A stretch of DNA of 64,000 bases, from NCBI GenBank assembly GCA_046295215.1, contig JBKBNP010000025.1, forward strand, positions 1 to 64,000, in the 5' to 3' direction. This document shows, piece after piece, positions 15,819 to 23,735 of this stretch. A program made the position numbers and the translations under genes. Positions within the stretch are counted from its first letter, which is position 1, and every line of letters begins with the position of its first letter. This stretch comes from Szabonella sp046295215 (lineage in GTDB: Bacteria; Pseudomonadota; Alphaproteobacteria; Rhodobacterales; Rhodobacteraceae). The notes beneath the pieces were generated by a model. It did no database searches, was not told the origin of the DNA, and was given only the letters and a program-made list of their open reading frames with translations.

Positions 15819-16559
15819 TCACTCCTCCCGAATATCCAGCAACCCGCCCCCAGCCAGCAGGGTGCCAAGGCAAGCCCCGAGATCGACCTCCGTGCCCGCT
15901 GCGTCCAGCGCCATGCTGACAGATGCGCCCCGAAGGCAATGATCCAGAAACACCGCCATGTCCCCCGGAATGACCTTCGGCTCCGCGTCGAATCCGGGGC
16001 GCAGGACCAGCACGGCCTCGGCCCGCACGTCGCTCGGGGGCATGGTGCCGCGCAGATTGGCTGACCAGATCGCCTGAACCGGCCAGTCCGACCGCAGCAA
16101 CCGAACCGCCGGAGCAACCACAAGCCGCCCGGCCAGAAGCGCAGCCGGGTCCAGCCCGGCCAGACGCGAGCGCGCGATCGGCACCGCATCCGCCGCATGA
16201 TGGCTTTCCCGCAGGAGTTGCTCCAGCCGCGCCACATCGGCAAGCCAGGGCAGATGCGCGAGCGGCGGGAATCCGGCGATGAAATCCGGAAAGGCGGCGC
16301 CGTAGACCATCATCAGGCCCGAGCGCGGCGGATGCGCCCGCAGAAAGGGCACGGCAAGGGCCGTGAAATACGCGTCTCCCAGAAGGCGCTGCACGGCGGG
16401 AAAGGCCGCGCGCAAGGCTTCGGTCAGGGAGGCCGCGACATTGTTGCGATAGACATCGAACCGCCGCCCCGCCGGCCTGCCACCCGGCCCCCGCAACTCT
16501 GCCGGTGGTGGCAGCGCAGGGTCAAGCAGCGCCCGGACAAAACCGGCCTCCCCGGTCAT
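15819..16559 (-). CDS. bufC: BufC-type RiPP maturation partner (DUF2063, HvfC-like)
   Basis: 246 aa. The N-terminal DUF2063 domain reads RRFDVYRNNVAASLTEALRAAFPAVQRLLG and FLRAHPPRSGLMMVYGAAFPDFI, characteristic of HvfC/BufC proteins. The C-terminal part (VLVLRPGFDAEPKVIPGDMAVFLDHCLRG) forms a second, less conserved domain. In characterised MNIO systems such a protein binds the precursor leader and delivers it to the MNIO enzyme. The ATG overlaps the end of bufB by 4 bp and its stop lies one base before the DoxX start, so the three are translationally linked. It should be cytosolic. The older label, DNA-binding domain-containing protein, is probably misleading. Confidence 0.85.
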   Translation of the reverse strand: MTGEAGFVRALLDPALPPPAELRGPGGRPAGRRFDVYRNNVAASLTEALRAAFPAVQRLLGDAYFTALAVPFLRAHPPRSGLMMVYGAAFPDFIAGFPPLAHLPWLADVARLEQLLRESHHAADAVPIARSRLAGLDPAALLAGRLVVAPAVRLLRSDWPVQAIWSANLRGTMPPSDVRAEAVLVLRPGFDAEPKVIPGDMAVFLDHCLRGASVSMALDAAGTEVDLGACLGTLLAGGGLLDIREE

Positions 16560-17404
16560 GCAACCGACTCCAGAATTGCTGCCGCCCGCCCGGCTTCTGC
16601 GGCCAGAACCGGCCAGTCCGGCACATCATTATCCCATTCGATCAGAACCGGCCGCGGCCCCGCCGCAGCCATGACCCCGGCAAAGAGACGCCAGACCGGA
16701 TCGGCCACTTCCGTTCCATGACTGTCGATCAGCAGCCGCGCGCCGGTGTCGTCGGCATCCTCGGCATGGCCCCCCAGATGGATCTCGCCCACGAACTCCA
16801 TCGGAAAGGCCGCAAGGTAATCGCGGGCCGAAAACCCGAGGTTCACCGCCGAAACCTCCACATTGTTGACATCGAGCAAGAGCCCGCACCCCGTCCGCGC
16901 AGCAAGCGCGCGCAGAAACTCGACCTCCGGCATCGTGCTGTCCGCGAAAGCCAGATAGGAAGATGGATTTTCCAGCAGCATCCGCCGTCCCAGCACGTCC
17001 TGCACCCGGTCGATATGCCCTGCAACCCGCGTCAGCGTCGCTTCCGTATAGGGCAGCGGCAGGAGATCGTTCAGAAAGGCCCCGTCATGCGTCGACCAGG
17101 CCAGATGTTCGGAAAAGCTTGCCGGTTGCAGCCAGTCGCAAAGCCTCTTCAACCGCGCCAGATGTTCGGCATCCGGCGGCGCCGCCCCGCCTATGGACAG
17201 GCCCACCCCATGCACCGAAATCGCAAACCGTTCGGCCAAATGACGCAATTGCGCCAGCGGGCGTCCGCCGTCGCCCATGTAATTCTCGGCATGGATCTCC
17301 AGCCATTTCACCGGGCCGGGGGCGTTCAGCAGATCCGTGAAATGTTGCGGCTTGTAGCCGACACCGGCTGCCGCAGGCAGGTGCTGCGAGGCATTGTCGA
17401 ACAT
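16556..17404 (-). CDS. bufB: MNIO-family RiPP-modifying enzyme (DUF692), BufB
   Basis: 282 aa, normal length. DUF692 proteins are TIM-barrel multinuclear non-heme iron oxidases that modify cysteines of RiPP precursors. Metal-ligand segments are visible in order: EIHAENYM near 37-44, SVHGVGLSIGG near 63-73, SEHLAWS near 98-104, LENPSSYL, LLDVNNVEVSAVN near 176-188, EIHLGGH near 208-214 and DSHGTEVADPVW near 228-239. In bufferin systems BufB converts core cysteines of the periplasmic copper-binding peptide to sulfur heterocycles (thiooxazole type) before export. The precursor bufA lies 78 bp upstream and the partner bufC overlaps the 3' end. Ribosome site: AGGAGCGGATA before ATG. Confidence 0.92.
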   Translation of the reverse strand: MFDNASQHLPAAAGVGYKPQHFTDLLNAPGPVKWLEIHAENYMGDGGRPLAQLRHLAERFAISVHGVGLSIGGAAPPDAEHLARLKRLCDWLQPASFSEHLAWSTHDGAFLNDLLPLPYTEATLTRVAGHIDRVQDVLGRRMLLENPSSYLAFADSTMPEVEFLRALAARTGCGLLLDVNNVEVSAVNLGFSARDYLAAFPMEFVGEIHLGGHAEDADDTGARLLIDSHGTEVADPVWRLFAGVMAAAGPRPVLIEWDNDVPDWPVLAAEAGRAAAILESVA

Positions 17405-17449
17405 TATCCGCTCCTCGTTTTCGCCTTGTCTGGTAATCGGACCGGGATG

Positions 17450-17472
17450 CGGGGGGCAGACAATGCCCCCCG
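17450..17472 (-). promoter_or_regulatory. Intercistronic hairpin between bufA and bufB
   Basis: A perfect 9-bp GC stem (CGGGGGGCA/TGCCCCCCG, 5-nt loop) lies 10 nt after the bufA stop and 46 nt before bufB. There is no U-run, so it more likely acts as an mRNA end-stabiliser or partial attenuator giving more precursor than enzyme. Its arms resemble the GGGGGGCAGACAGCCCCCC half of the genome's repeat family. Confidence 0.55.
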
Positions 17473-17482
17473 TTCCGATGGC

Positions 17483-17773
17483 TCAGCCCTGTGGCAGGTC
17501 GCGCTCCTGCGCCTCGAGACTGCCCATCCGGCCATCGGGCAGTTCCATCGTGGTGCAACTGCCTGCCGGCACCAGGGTCCAGGCATTGCCCTGATAGTCG
17601 ACCTTGGAAGTTCCCGCGCAGGTCGTGCCCGGCCCCGCCGCGCAATCGTTCTGCCCCGCCAGCGACACGCCAAAGCATTTTTCCTTTTCCTGCGCTGCGG
17701 CAGGTCCGCCATGCACCGCAAGCGCCGTTGCGAGGGCACCCGCGGCCACGAGGATCTTCGTGTGATTGGACAT
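17483..17773 (-). CDS. bufA: Bufferin precursor peptide (DUF2282, BufA1 type)
   Basis: 96 aa with AAAAAGGGAG before ATG. A Sec signal peptide covers residues 1-27 (ILVAAGALATALA, cut after PAAA). The mature part has the four-cysteine DUF2282 pattern: C33 (KEKCFGV), C44 (AGQNDCAAG), C52 (GTTCAGTSKVDYQG) and C73 (VPAGSC). DUF2282 peptides with a neighbouring MNIO and BufC are bufferins: RiPPs whose cysteines are modified in the cytosol and which bind copper in the periplasm, lowering copper toxicity. The whole operon is here. No ECF sigma/anti-sigma pair, often linked to such operons, is adjacent. Which cysteines are modified cannot be seen from sequence. Confidence 0.92.
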   Translation of the reverse strand: MSNHTKILVAAGALATALAVHGGPAAAQEKEKCFGVSLAGQNDCAAGPGTTCAGTSKVDYQGNAWTLVPAGSCTTMELPDGRMGSLEAQERDLPQG

Positions 17774-17793
17774 GCTGTTCTCCCTTTTTCCAA

Positions 17794-17825
17794 TGTCATC
17801 CTGTCCCGCCCGTTGCGGGATGACA
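17794..17825. promoter_or_regulatory. Inverted repeat TGTCATCC-N16-GGATGACA upstream of bufA
   Basis: Perfect 8-bp arms with a 16-nt spacer begin 21 bp upstream of the bufA start. An inner TCCCGC/GCGGGA pairing makes a longer imperfect stem possible. It could be the operator of the (copper-responsive) regulator of this operon or a structure in the leader that controls translation. Confidence 0.5.
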
Positions 17826-17929
17826 GAAGGCTAGGCAATCGGGGACGGATTGCGCCAATCACGGCTGCGTGCTGCACATTGCGGCGAGGGCTGTAACAAA
17901 TCCCGCTTCGTCGCCACGCCCGGATCGGA

Positions 17930-17960
17930 CAAGGAAAATGCGTCGGAGAACCGACGCATT
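17930..17960 (-). terminator. Intrinsic terminator of thrS
   Basis: A perfect 10-bp stem AATGCGTCGG/CCGACGCATT with a 4-nt loop lies 25 bp after the thrS stop on the minus strand and is followed by TTTTCC in that direction. It should insulate thrS from the bufA promoter region. Confidence 0.7.
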
Positions 17961-17984
17961 GTCTTTTGTTTCAACTTCTTGGGT

Positions 17985-19943
17985 TCAGAGCAGGTCGGGC
18001 GGGGTCGCCTCGATGGCAAGCTGTGGAACCACGGATTCAAGGCTCTGCGTTTCGGTCCGTGTTTCACCCAGACGACGGACTGAAACACTCCGCTCCTCGA
18101 CCTCGCGCATCCCCAGGGCAAGGATCACCGGAACCTTTCCCATGGAATGCTCGCGCACCTTGTAGTTGATCTTCTCGTTGCGCAGGTCAAGTTCCGCCCG
18201 GACACCGGCATTGATAAGTGCCGTCGCGACCTCCTCGGCGTAATCATCGGCATCCGACACGATGGAGGCCACCACCACCTGACGCGGCGCCAGCCAGAAG
18301 GGCAGCTTGCCCGCGTGGTTTTCGATCAGGATGCCGATGAACCGCTCGAAACTGCCCAATGTCGCGCGGTGCAGCATCACGGGGCGATGTTTCAACCCGT
18401 CCTCGCCGATGTAGCTGGCGTCCAGCCGTTCGGGCAGCACGAAATCCACCTGATGCGTGCCGCATTGCCAGTCGCGCCCGATGGCATCGGTCAGCACGAA
18501 TTCCAGCTTCGGCCCGTAGAAGGCGCCTTCACCGGGATTGGTGACAAAGTCGCAGCCCGCCGCCCGCGTGGCATTGGCCAGCGCCGCCTCGGCCTTGTCC
18601 CAGACTTCGTCGGACCCGGCGCGCTTGTCCGGGCGGGTGGAGAATTTGACCTTGAACTCGGTGAAGCCCAGATCGCGATAGACCGCCGACAGGAACTCGA
18701 TGAACCGCTTGGTTTCACCCTCGATCTGGTCCTCGCGGCAGAAGATATGCCCGTCATCCTGCGTGAAGCCGCGCACCCGCATGATGCCATGCAGCGCCCC
18801 CGAGGGTTCATAGCGGTTGCACGACCCGAATTCCGCCATGCGCAGTGGCAGGTCACGATACGACTTCAGCCCGACATTGAAGATCTGCACATGGCAGGGG
18901 CAGTTCATCGGCTTCAGGGCATTGACCGTCTTGGTCTTGGCATGTTCCTCCTCGACCTCCACGATGAACATGTTTTCCTGATAATTGGCCCAGTGGCCCG
19001 ACTTTTCCCACAGGACGCGATTGACCACCTGCGGCGTGTTGACCTCGACATAGCCACCCCGGCGCTGCTGGCGGCGCATGTAATCCTGCAAGGTGGTGTA
19101 GATGGTCCAGCCATTCGGGTGCCAGAACACCTGCCCCGGCGCCTCCTCCTGCATATGGAACAGGCCCATCTCGCGGCCCAGCTTGCGGTGGTCGCGCTTG
19201 GCGGCCTCCTCCAGCATGGTCATATGCGCCTTGAGATCGTCGCGGTTGCGGAAGGCCACGCCATAGATGCGTTGCAGCATCGGGCGCGTGCTGTCGCCCA
19301 GCCAGTAGGCCCCCGCCACATGGGTCAGCTTGAAAGCGTCGGCAGGCAGTTGCCCGGTGTGTTGCAGATGCGGCCCCCGGCACAGATCCTGCCAGTCCCC
19401 ATGCCAATACATGCGGATGTCCTCGCCTTCCGGAATCCGGTCCAGAAGTTCGATTTTGTAAGGTTCACCTCGGGATTCGTAGTATTCGCGGGTCTTTTCG
19501 CGGCTCCACAGTTCGGTTTTCACAGGGTCGCGGGCATTGATGATCTGCTTCATCCGCGCCTCGATCTGGCCGAGATCCTCGGGCGTGAAAGGCTCGGCGC
19601 GGTCGAAATCGTAAAACCAGCCATGGTCGCGCACCGGGCCGATGGTCACTTTCACATCTGGCCAGATGTCCTGCACCGCGCGCGCCATGACATGGGCAAG
19701 ATCGTGGCGGATCAGTTCCAGCGCCGCCGCGTCATCCGCCAGCGTGTTCAGTGCGATGGTCGCGTCAGAAGGGATCGGCCATTGCAGATCCCAATGCGTG
19801 CCATTGACCTGCGCCGAAATCGCCTTCTTCGCAAGGCTCACGGCAATCGAGGCGGCAACTTCGGCCGGAGTCACCCCGGCAGGGAAAGTCCGTACATTGC
19901 CATCGGGAAAGGTCAGGGAAATCTGGCGTTGGTCAAGGCTCAT
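17985..19943 (-). CDS. thrS: Threonyl-tRNA synthetase
   Basis: 652 aa from ATG at 19943; GAGGAG lies nine bases upstream and the open frame beyond it is not ThrS-like. Domains in order: TGS (ISLTFPDGNVRTFPAGVTP), editing domain with H80-x3-H84 (RHDLAHVMARA), second editing metal motif near HGDWQDLCRGPHL, and the class II catalytic core with motif 2 (RVRGFTQDDGHIF) and zinc-ligand cysteine in LKPMNCPCHVQIF. Motif 3 and the anticodon-binding domain follow (HRATLGSFERFIGILIENHAG, then VVVASIVSDADDYA). It charges tRNA-Thr and hydrolyses mischarged Ser-tRNA-Thr. It is monocistronic with a clear terminator. Confidence 0.97.
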   Translation of the reverse strand: MSLDQRQISLTFPDGNVRTFPAGVTPAEVAASIAVSLAKKAISAQVNGTHWDLQWPIPSDATIALNTLADDAAALELIRHDLAHVMARAVQDIWPDVKVTIGPVRDHGWFYDFDRAEPFTPEDLGQIEARMKQIINARDPVKTELWSREKTREYYESRGEPYKIELLDRIPEGEDIRMYWHGDWQDLCRGPHLQHTGQLPADAFKLTHVAGAYWLGDSTRPMLQRIYGVAFRNRDDLKAHMTMLEEAAKRDHRKLGREMGLFHMQEEAPGQVFWHPNGWTIYTTLQDYMRRQQRRGGYVEVNTPQVVNRVLWEKSGHWANYQENMFIVEVEEEHAKTKTVNALKPMNCPCHVQIFNVGLKSYRDLPLRMAEFGSCNRYEPSGALHGIMRVRGFTQDDGHIFCREDQIEGETKRFIEFLSAVYRDLGFTEFKVKFSTRPDKRAGSDEVWDKAEAALANATRAAGCDFVTNPGEGAFYGPKLEFVLTDAIGRDWQCGTHQVDFVLPERLDASYIGEDGLKHRPVMLHRATLGSFERFIGILIENHAGKLPFWLAPRQVVVASIVSDADDYAEEVATALINAGVRAELDLRNEKINYKVREHSMGKVPVILALGMREVEERSVSVRRLGETRTETQSLESVVPQLAIEATPPDLL

Positions 19944-20253
19944 CGGCCATGCTCCTCGTCGTTCTGGCGCCCACGGAACGCCCGGTTGCGGGTTATCTGG
20001 CGTTTCTGTGGACCGGGGCGCGGGCGCGGTCAAGCGTCCGTGCGGAAAATCCTGCAACTGCGACCTGCCGGCCAATCCTGACCATGGCTCAAGGCCCGCA
20101 CCCCCGGCTTGCCACATGTGGGGACAACGCGGCGTGGGCCGACAGAACGCCTGTCGTTCCGGATTTTCGCTGTGAAAAGGCATCCCCGGCGCATGGGCCA
20201 CCGACGACCGCGCGGAAAGTCCCCGTTCTGCCCCGCAAAGGGATTGCAGCCGA
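19944..20253. other. 310-bp gap between map and thrS, no gene recognised
   Basis: Both flanking genes are on the minus strand. Short open frames on both strands overlap map or read as random GC-rich peptides. The thrS promoter and leader must lie here; no T-box or other riboswitch fold was recognised. Confidence 0.5.
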
Positions 20254-21060
20254 TCAGACGCCCGTCACGAAGCGCCCCGAGGGCGATATCGTGAAAATCT
20301 CGCATCCCGTCGCCGTCACGCCAACCGAATGTTCGAACTGCGCCGACAGCGACTTGTCGCGCGTCACCGCCGTCCAGTCATCGGCCAGAACCTTGGTTTC
20401 GGGGCGGCCGAGGTTCACCATCGGTTCAATGGTGAAGAACATGCCTTCCTCCAGCACCGCCCCCGTGCCAGGGCGCCCGTAATGCAGCACATTGGGCGGC
20501 GCGTGGAACACCCGGCCCAGCCCATGACCGCAGAAATCGCGCACCACACTCATGCGCTGCGATTCCACATAGGCCTGGATCGCGGCCCCGATGTCGCCGA
20601 AGCTGTTGCCGGGGCGGACCGTTTCGATGCCGCGCATCAGGGCGTCATGCGTGACTTCAATCAGGCGCGCGGCGCGGCGCGGCGCGGTGCCTGCGACATA
20701 CATCCGGCTGGTATCGCCGAACCAGCCATCCTTGATGACGGTCACATCGATGTTGAGAATATCGCCATCCTTGACGACCTTGCCGCCCGGAATGCCGTGA
20801 CAGACTACATGGTTGACCGAGATGCAGGAGGCGTGCTGATAGCCCTTGTAGCCGATGGTTGCCGAAACCACGCCACGCCGCGTCACCTCGGCGGTGATGA
20901 AATCGTCGAGCGCGCCGGTGGTGACCCCCGGAACGACCAGGGCCCCCACCGCATCAAGGATTTCCGCAGCAACCCGGCCCGCTTCCCGCATACCCGCGAA
21001 ATCCGCATCCTCATGGATACGGATACCGTCCTTCGTGATCCGTCCGCGCGTGTCGTCCAC
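20254..21060 (-). CDS. map: Methionine aminopeptidase, type I
   Basis: 268 aa, probably starting at GTG (21060). It removes the N-terminal methionine from nascent proteins after deformylation. The five metal ligands are visible: two aspartates in NIDVTVIKDGWFGDTSRMY, the histidine in CGHGLGRVFH, and the two glutamates in FFTIEPM and AQFEHSVGV. ASCISVNHVVCHGIP carries the substrate-side histidine. No N-terminal zinc-finger extension exists, so it is class Ia. It is about 40 kb from def and fmt in this window and is transcribed alone or as leader to thrS; the 310-bp gap argues for the former. Confidence 0.96.
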   Translation of the reverse strand: MDDTRGRITKDGIRIHEDADFAGMREAGRVAAEILDAVGALVVPGVTTGALDDFITAEVTRRGVVSATIGYKGYQHASCISVNHVVCHGIPGGKVVKDGDILNIDVTVIKDGWFGDTSRMYVAGTAPRRAARLIEVTHDALMRGIETVRPGNSFGDIGAAIQAYVESQRMSVVRDFCGHGLGRVFHAPPNVLHYGRPGTGAVLEEGMFFTIEPMVNLGRPETKVLADDWTAVTRDKSLSAQFEHSVGVTATGCEIFTISPSGRFVTGV

Positions 21061-21192
21061 CGGTCTGTCCTGTCGATCTTTCTTGTGCCCCTAGATAATC
21101 CGCCCTGCCCCAAATGGCCAGAGGGGCGGTTTGGCATTTGAATGAGGGCTCTCGCGGTCCTATACCTTCGGATGAAAACGCAAGGAATGCCC

Positions 21193-21918
21193 ATGATGCC
21201 CAATCCCACCGCTGCCATGCTGGTCATTGGCGATGAAATCCTTTCGGGCCGGACGCGCGACGGCAATACCCATTTCCTTGCCGGGGAATTGACGCGCGCA
21301 GGCATCACGCTTGCCGAGGCCCGCGTCGTGCCGGATGAGCCCGACCGCATCATCGCCGCTGTCAACGCGCTGCGCGCGGCCCATGACACGGTGTTCACCT
21401 CGGGCGGGATCGGGCCGACGCATGACGACATCACCGCCGATGCGGTCGCGGCGGCCTTTGGCGTGGGCATCAGCCACCGTGCCGATGCGATGGCGCTGTT
21501 GCGCGCGCATTACGACCGGCAGGGCATGGAGTTCAACGAGGCCCGGCAGCGCATGGCGCGTATCCCCGACGGGGCGCGGCTGATCGACAATCCGGTGTCG
21601 ATTGCGCCGGGGTTCAGCCTTGGCAATGTGCATGTCATGGCCGGTGTGCCGAATGTGTTTCAGGCCATGGTCGCCTCGGTTCTGCCGACATTGACGGGGG
21701 GCGCGCCGCTGCTCAGCCAGTCGCTGCGCGTTTTGCGCGGCGAGGGAGAGGTGGCGGCCCCCTTCGGCGCGCTGGCGGCAGAGTTTCCCGACCTCTCGAT
21801 GGGCTCCTATCCGTTTCAGGCCAATGGCGCGCACGGCACGAATCTTGTGATCCGGGGCACGGACGGGGCGCGGGTCGATGCGGCGATGACGCGGCTTGCG
21901 GCGCTGTTCGGGGAATGA
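21193..21918 (+). CDS. CinA-like molybdopterin-binding domain protein (COG1058)
   Basis: 241 aa from the second of three clustered ATGs, chosen because AAGGA lies seven bases upstream. It is a single MoCF_biosynth-type domain: AAMLVIGDEILSGRTRDGNT at the start, VFTSGGIGPTHDDITADAVA near 75, and VHVMAGVPNVFQAM near 140. This corresponds to the N-terminal, ADP-ribose-pyrophosphatase-like half of CinA. The C-terminal NMN deamidase domain is absent. A competence role should not be assumed; nucleotide clean-up is a likelier function. It leads a three-gene operon (overlap ATGA with the next gene). Confidence 0.85.
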   Translation: MMPNPTAAMLVIGDEILSGRTRDGNTHFLAGELTRAGITLAEARVVPDEPDRIIAAVNALRAAHDTVFTSGGIGPTHDDITADAVAAAFGVGISHRADAMALLRAHYDRQGMEFNEARQRMARIPDGARLIDNPVSIAPGFSLGNVHVMAGVPNVFQAMVASVLPTLTGGAPLLSQSLRVLRGEGEVAAPFGALAAEFPDLSMGSYPFQANGAHGTNLVIRGTDGARVDAAMTRLAALFGE

Positions 21919-22649
21919 CGCCGCAGGCGCTCTATGATCTGCTGGAAGCCACCTGGCCCCCGGCCTTTCGCCACCGGGTCGGTCCCTGGGCGATCCGCGA
22001 GGGCCAGGGCGGCGGGCAGCGGGTGTCGGCGGCGACCGCCGAGGAAGGCTGGGTGCCGGAGGATCTTGCGCTAGCCGAACATGCAATGGAGGCGCTTGGC
22101 CAGCCAGCGCTTTTCATGGTGCGGGCGGGGGACGATGCGCTGGACGCTGCACTGGCCGCGCGCGGCTATGCCGTGAAAGATCCGGTTGTGGCCTATCTGG
22201 GGCAAACGGCGGGGCTGGCCGACCCCGCGCCTGCGCCCATGGCGGCCTTTGTCCATTGGCCGCCTCTTGGCATCGCCCGCGACATCTGGGCCGAGGCCGG
22301 GATCGGCCCGGCGCGGGTGGCGGTGATGGAGCGGGTGCGGGCCGCAAAATGTGCCATTCTGGGGCGACAGAATGACCGGGCCTCGGGCGTGGCCTTTGTC
22401 GCGCTGCATGAGGGCGTGGCGATGCTGCATGCGCTGGAAGTGGTTCCCGCGCAACGTCGGCAGGGTTCCGCCAACCAGATCGTGCGGGCCGCCGCAGCCT
22501 GGGCACTCGATCATGGGGCAGACCGGGTCGCGCTGGTTGTGACAGAGGCCAACATTCCCGCCCGCAGGCTCTATGCTTCCCTCGGGATGGAGCTTGTGGG
22601 ACAGTATCATTACCGGGTGAGACAGGAACGGGCAGGGCCGCAGGCGTGA
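21915..22649 (+). CDS. GNAT-family N-acetyltransferase
   Basis: 244 aa. The C-terminal GNAT domain shows acetyl-CoA-binding motif A as LHALEVVPAQRRQGSANQIV near 176-195 (Q/R-x-x-G-x-A) and motif B as VALVVTEANIPARRLYASLGME near 212-233. The N-terminal half (DLLEATWPPAFRHRVGPWAIREG) looks like a degenerate second GNAT lobe, common in this group of alphaproteobacterial proteins. The substrate is unknown. It overlaps the CinA-like gene by 4 bp and the OmpA gene by 4 bp, so the three are tightly coupled. Confidence 0.82.
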   Translation: MTPQALYDLLEATWPPAFRHRVGPWAIREGQGGGQRVSAATAEEGWVPEDLALAEHAMEALGQPALFMVRAGDDALDAALAARGYAVKDPVVAYLGQTAGLADPAPAPMAAFVHWPPLGIARDIWAEAGIGPARVAVMERVRAAKCAILGRQNDRASGVAFVALHEGVAMLHALEVVPAQRRQGSANQIVRAAAAWALDHGADRVALVVTEANIPARRLYASLGMELVGQYHYRVRQERAGPQA

Positions 22650-23680
22650 CGCAGGGCATTGCAGGGCGAGGAAATCTGCGACCATGCGCAGTTTGCTGTC
22701 TGCTGTGGATGCTCGCGACCCCAATGGCCGCCCCTGCGGCGGCGCTGACGCCGATCCTGCCGGAAACCGCCGTCGAGACAGGCGTGGCGGTGGACAGTTT
22801 CGCAAGCTATGCCCTGCCGATGGGCGCATGGCGCGACGGTGCCGTGCCCAATCTGCCGCTCGAAGGCCGGATCATCCGTCGTGCCTGGAAGATCGACGGT
22901 GCGACAGCAGGAACACTGGCCCTGCTGGCACCGCTGCGCGACCAGTTGCGCGCGGACGGTTTCACGCTTGCCTTCGAATGTGCCACCGCCGCTTGCGGCG
23001 GCTTCGATTTCCGCTTTGCGACCGAGGTGTTGCCTGAACCCGACATGCATGTCGATCTCGGCGATTTCCGGTTCGTTGCGGCAACGCGGGGCGATGGCGA
23101 GGCGGTCACGCTGCTGGTCAGCCGGTCCGCACGGGCGGGCCATGTGCAGATGATCCATGTCGATCCCGCCACCAGCCTGCAAGACCGGGCGTCCCTTCCC
23201 GTCCCTGATCTGACAGAGGCATCCCAAACAAGCGTTGCGACCACACTTTCCACCGCCGGTAGGATCGACCAGCCACTGACATTGCAGCCCTCTGGGGTCG
23301 CGGCAAACATGGGAACCTTGCTGGAGGCAGGCGGTAGCATTGTTCTCGACGGGCTCGAATTTCCGTCCGGCGAGGCGAGACTTCTGGAGAACGCCTATCC
23401 CGTTCTGGCCTCGCTTGCCACCTGGATGAAGGCAGACCCGGACCGCCGGATCACGCTTGTCGGGCATACCGATGCCTCGGGCGGGTTGGAGACGAATATC
23501 TCGCTGTCCAGACGCCGCGCCGAAGCGGTGCGCCAGCGCCTGATCGAGCGCCACGCGATCGAACCCGCGCGGATCGAGGCGCAAGGGGTGGGATACCTCG
23601 CCCCCCGCGACAGCAACCGGACCGAAGAAGGCCGCACCAGAAACCGAAGGGTCGAGGCCATCGTGACCTCGACCCGCTGA
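22646..23680 (+). CDS. OmpA-family outer-membrane/peptidoglycan-binding protein
   Basis: 344 aa from GTG overlapping the previous stop (GTGA). Residues 1 to about 34 are a signal peptide (CAVCCLLWMLATPMAAPAAA). Residues about 40-190 form a family-specific periplasmic region with one CATAAC pair. The C-terminal OmpA domain from about residue 232 starts SIVLDGLEFPSGEARLLENA and contains LVGHTDASGGLETNISLSRRRAEAV, the diaminopimelate-binding signature. No N-terminal barrel is seen, so it is probably a periplasmic or peripheral outer-membrane protein that anchors to peptidoglycan. The link to the GNAT and CinA-like genes is unexplained. Confidence 0.87.
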   Translation: MTQGIAGRGNLRPCAVCCLLWMLATPMAAPAAALTPILPETAVETGVAVDSFASYALPMGAWRDGAVPNLPLEGRIIRRAWKIDGATAGTLALLAPLRDQLRADGFTLAFECATAACGGFDFRFATEVLPEPDMHVDLGDFRFVAATRGDGEAVTLLVSRSARAGHVQMIHVDPATSLQDRASLPVPDLTEASQTSVATTLSTAGRIDQPLTLQPSGVAANMGTLLEAGGSIVLDGLEFPSGEARLLENAYPVLASLATWMKADPDRRITLVGHTDASGGLETNISLSRRRAEAVRQRLIERHAIEPARIEAQGVGYLAPRDSNRTEEGRTRNRRVEAIVTSTR

Positions 23681-23735
23681 GCGGCCGGGAGGGAAAACCG
23701 GCCGGATCAGACTTTCGGTTTCCCGAGAGGCGGAC

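Noticed and set aside
18147..20081. A 644-codon open frame on the plus strand opposite thrS
   Set aside because: ThrS on the other strand has every expected domain; the opposing frame has none.
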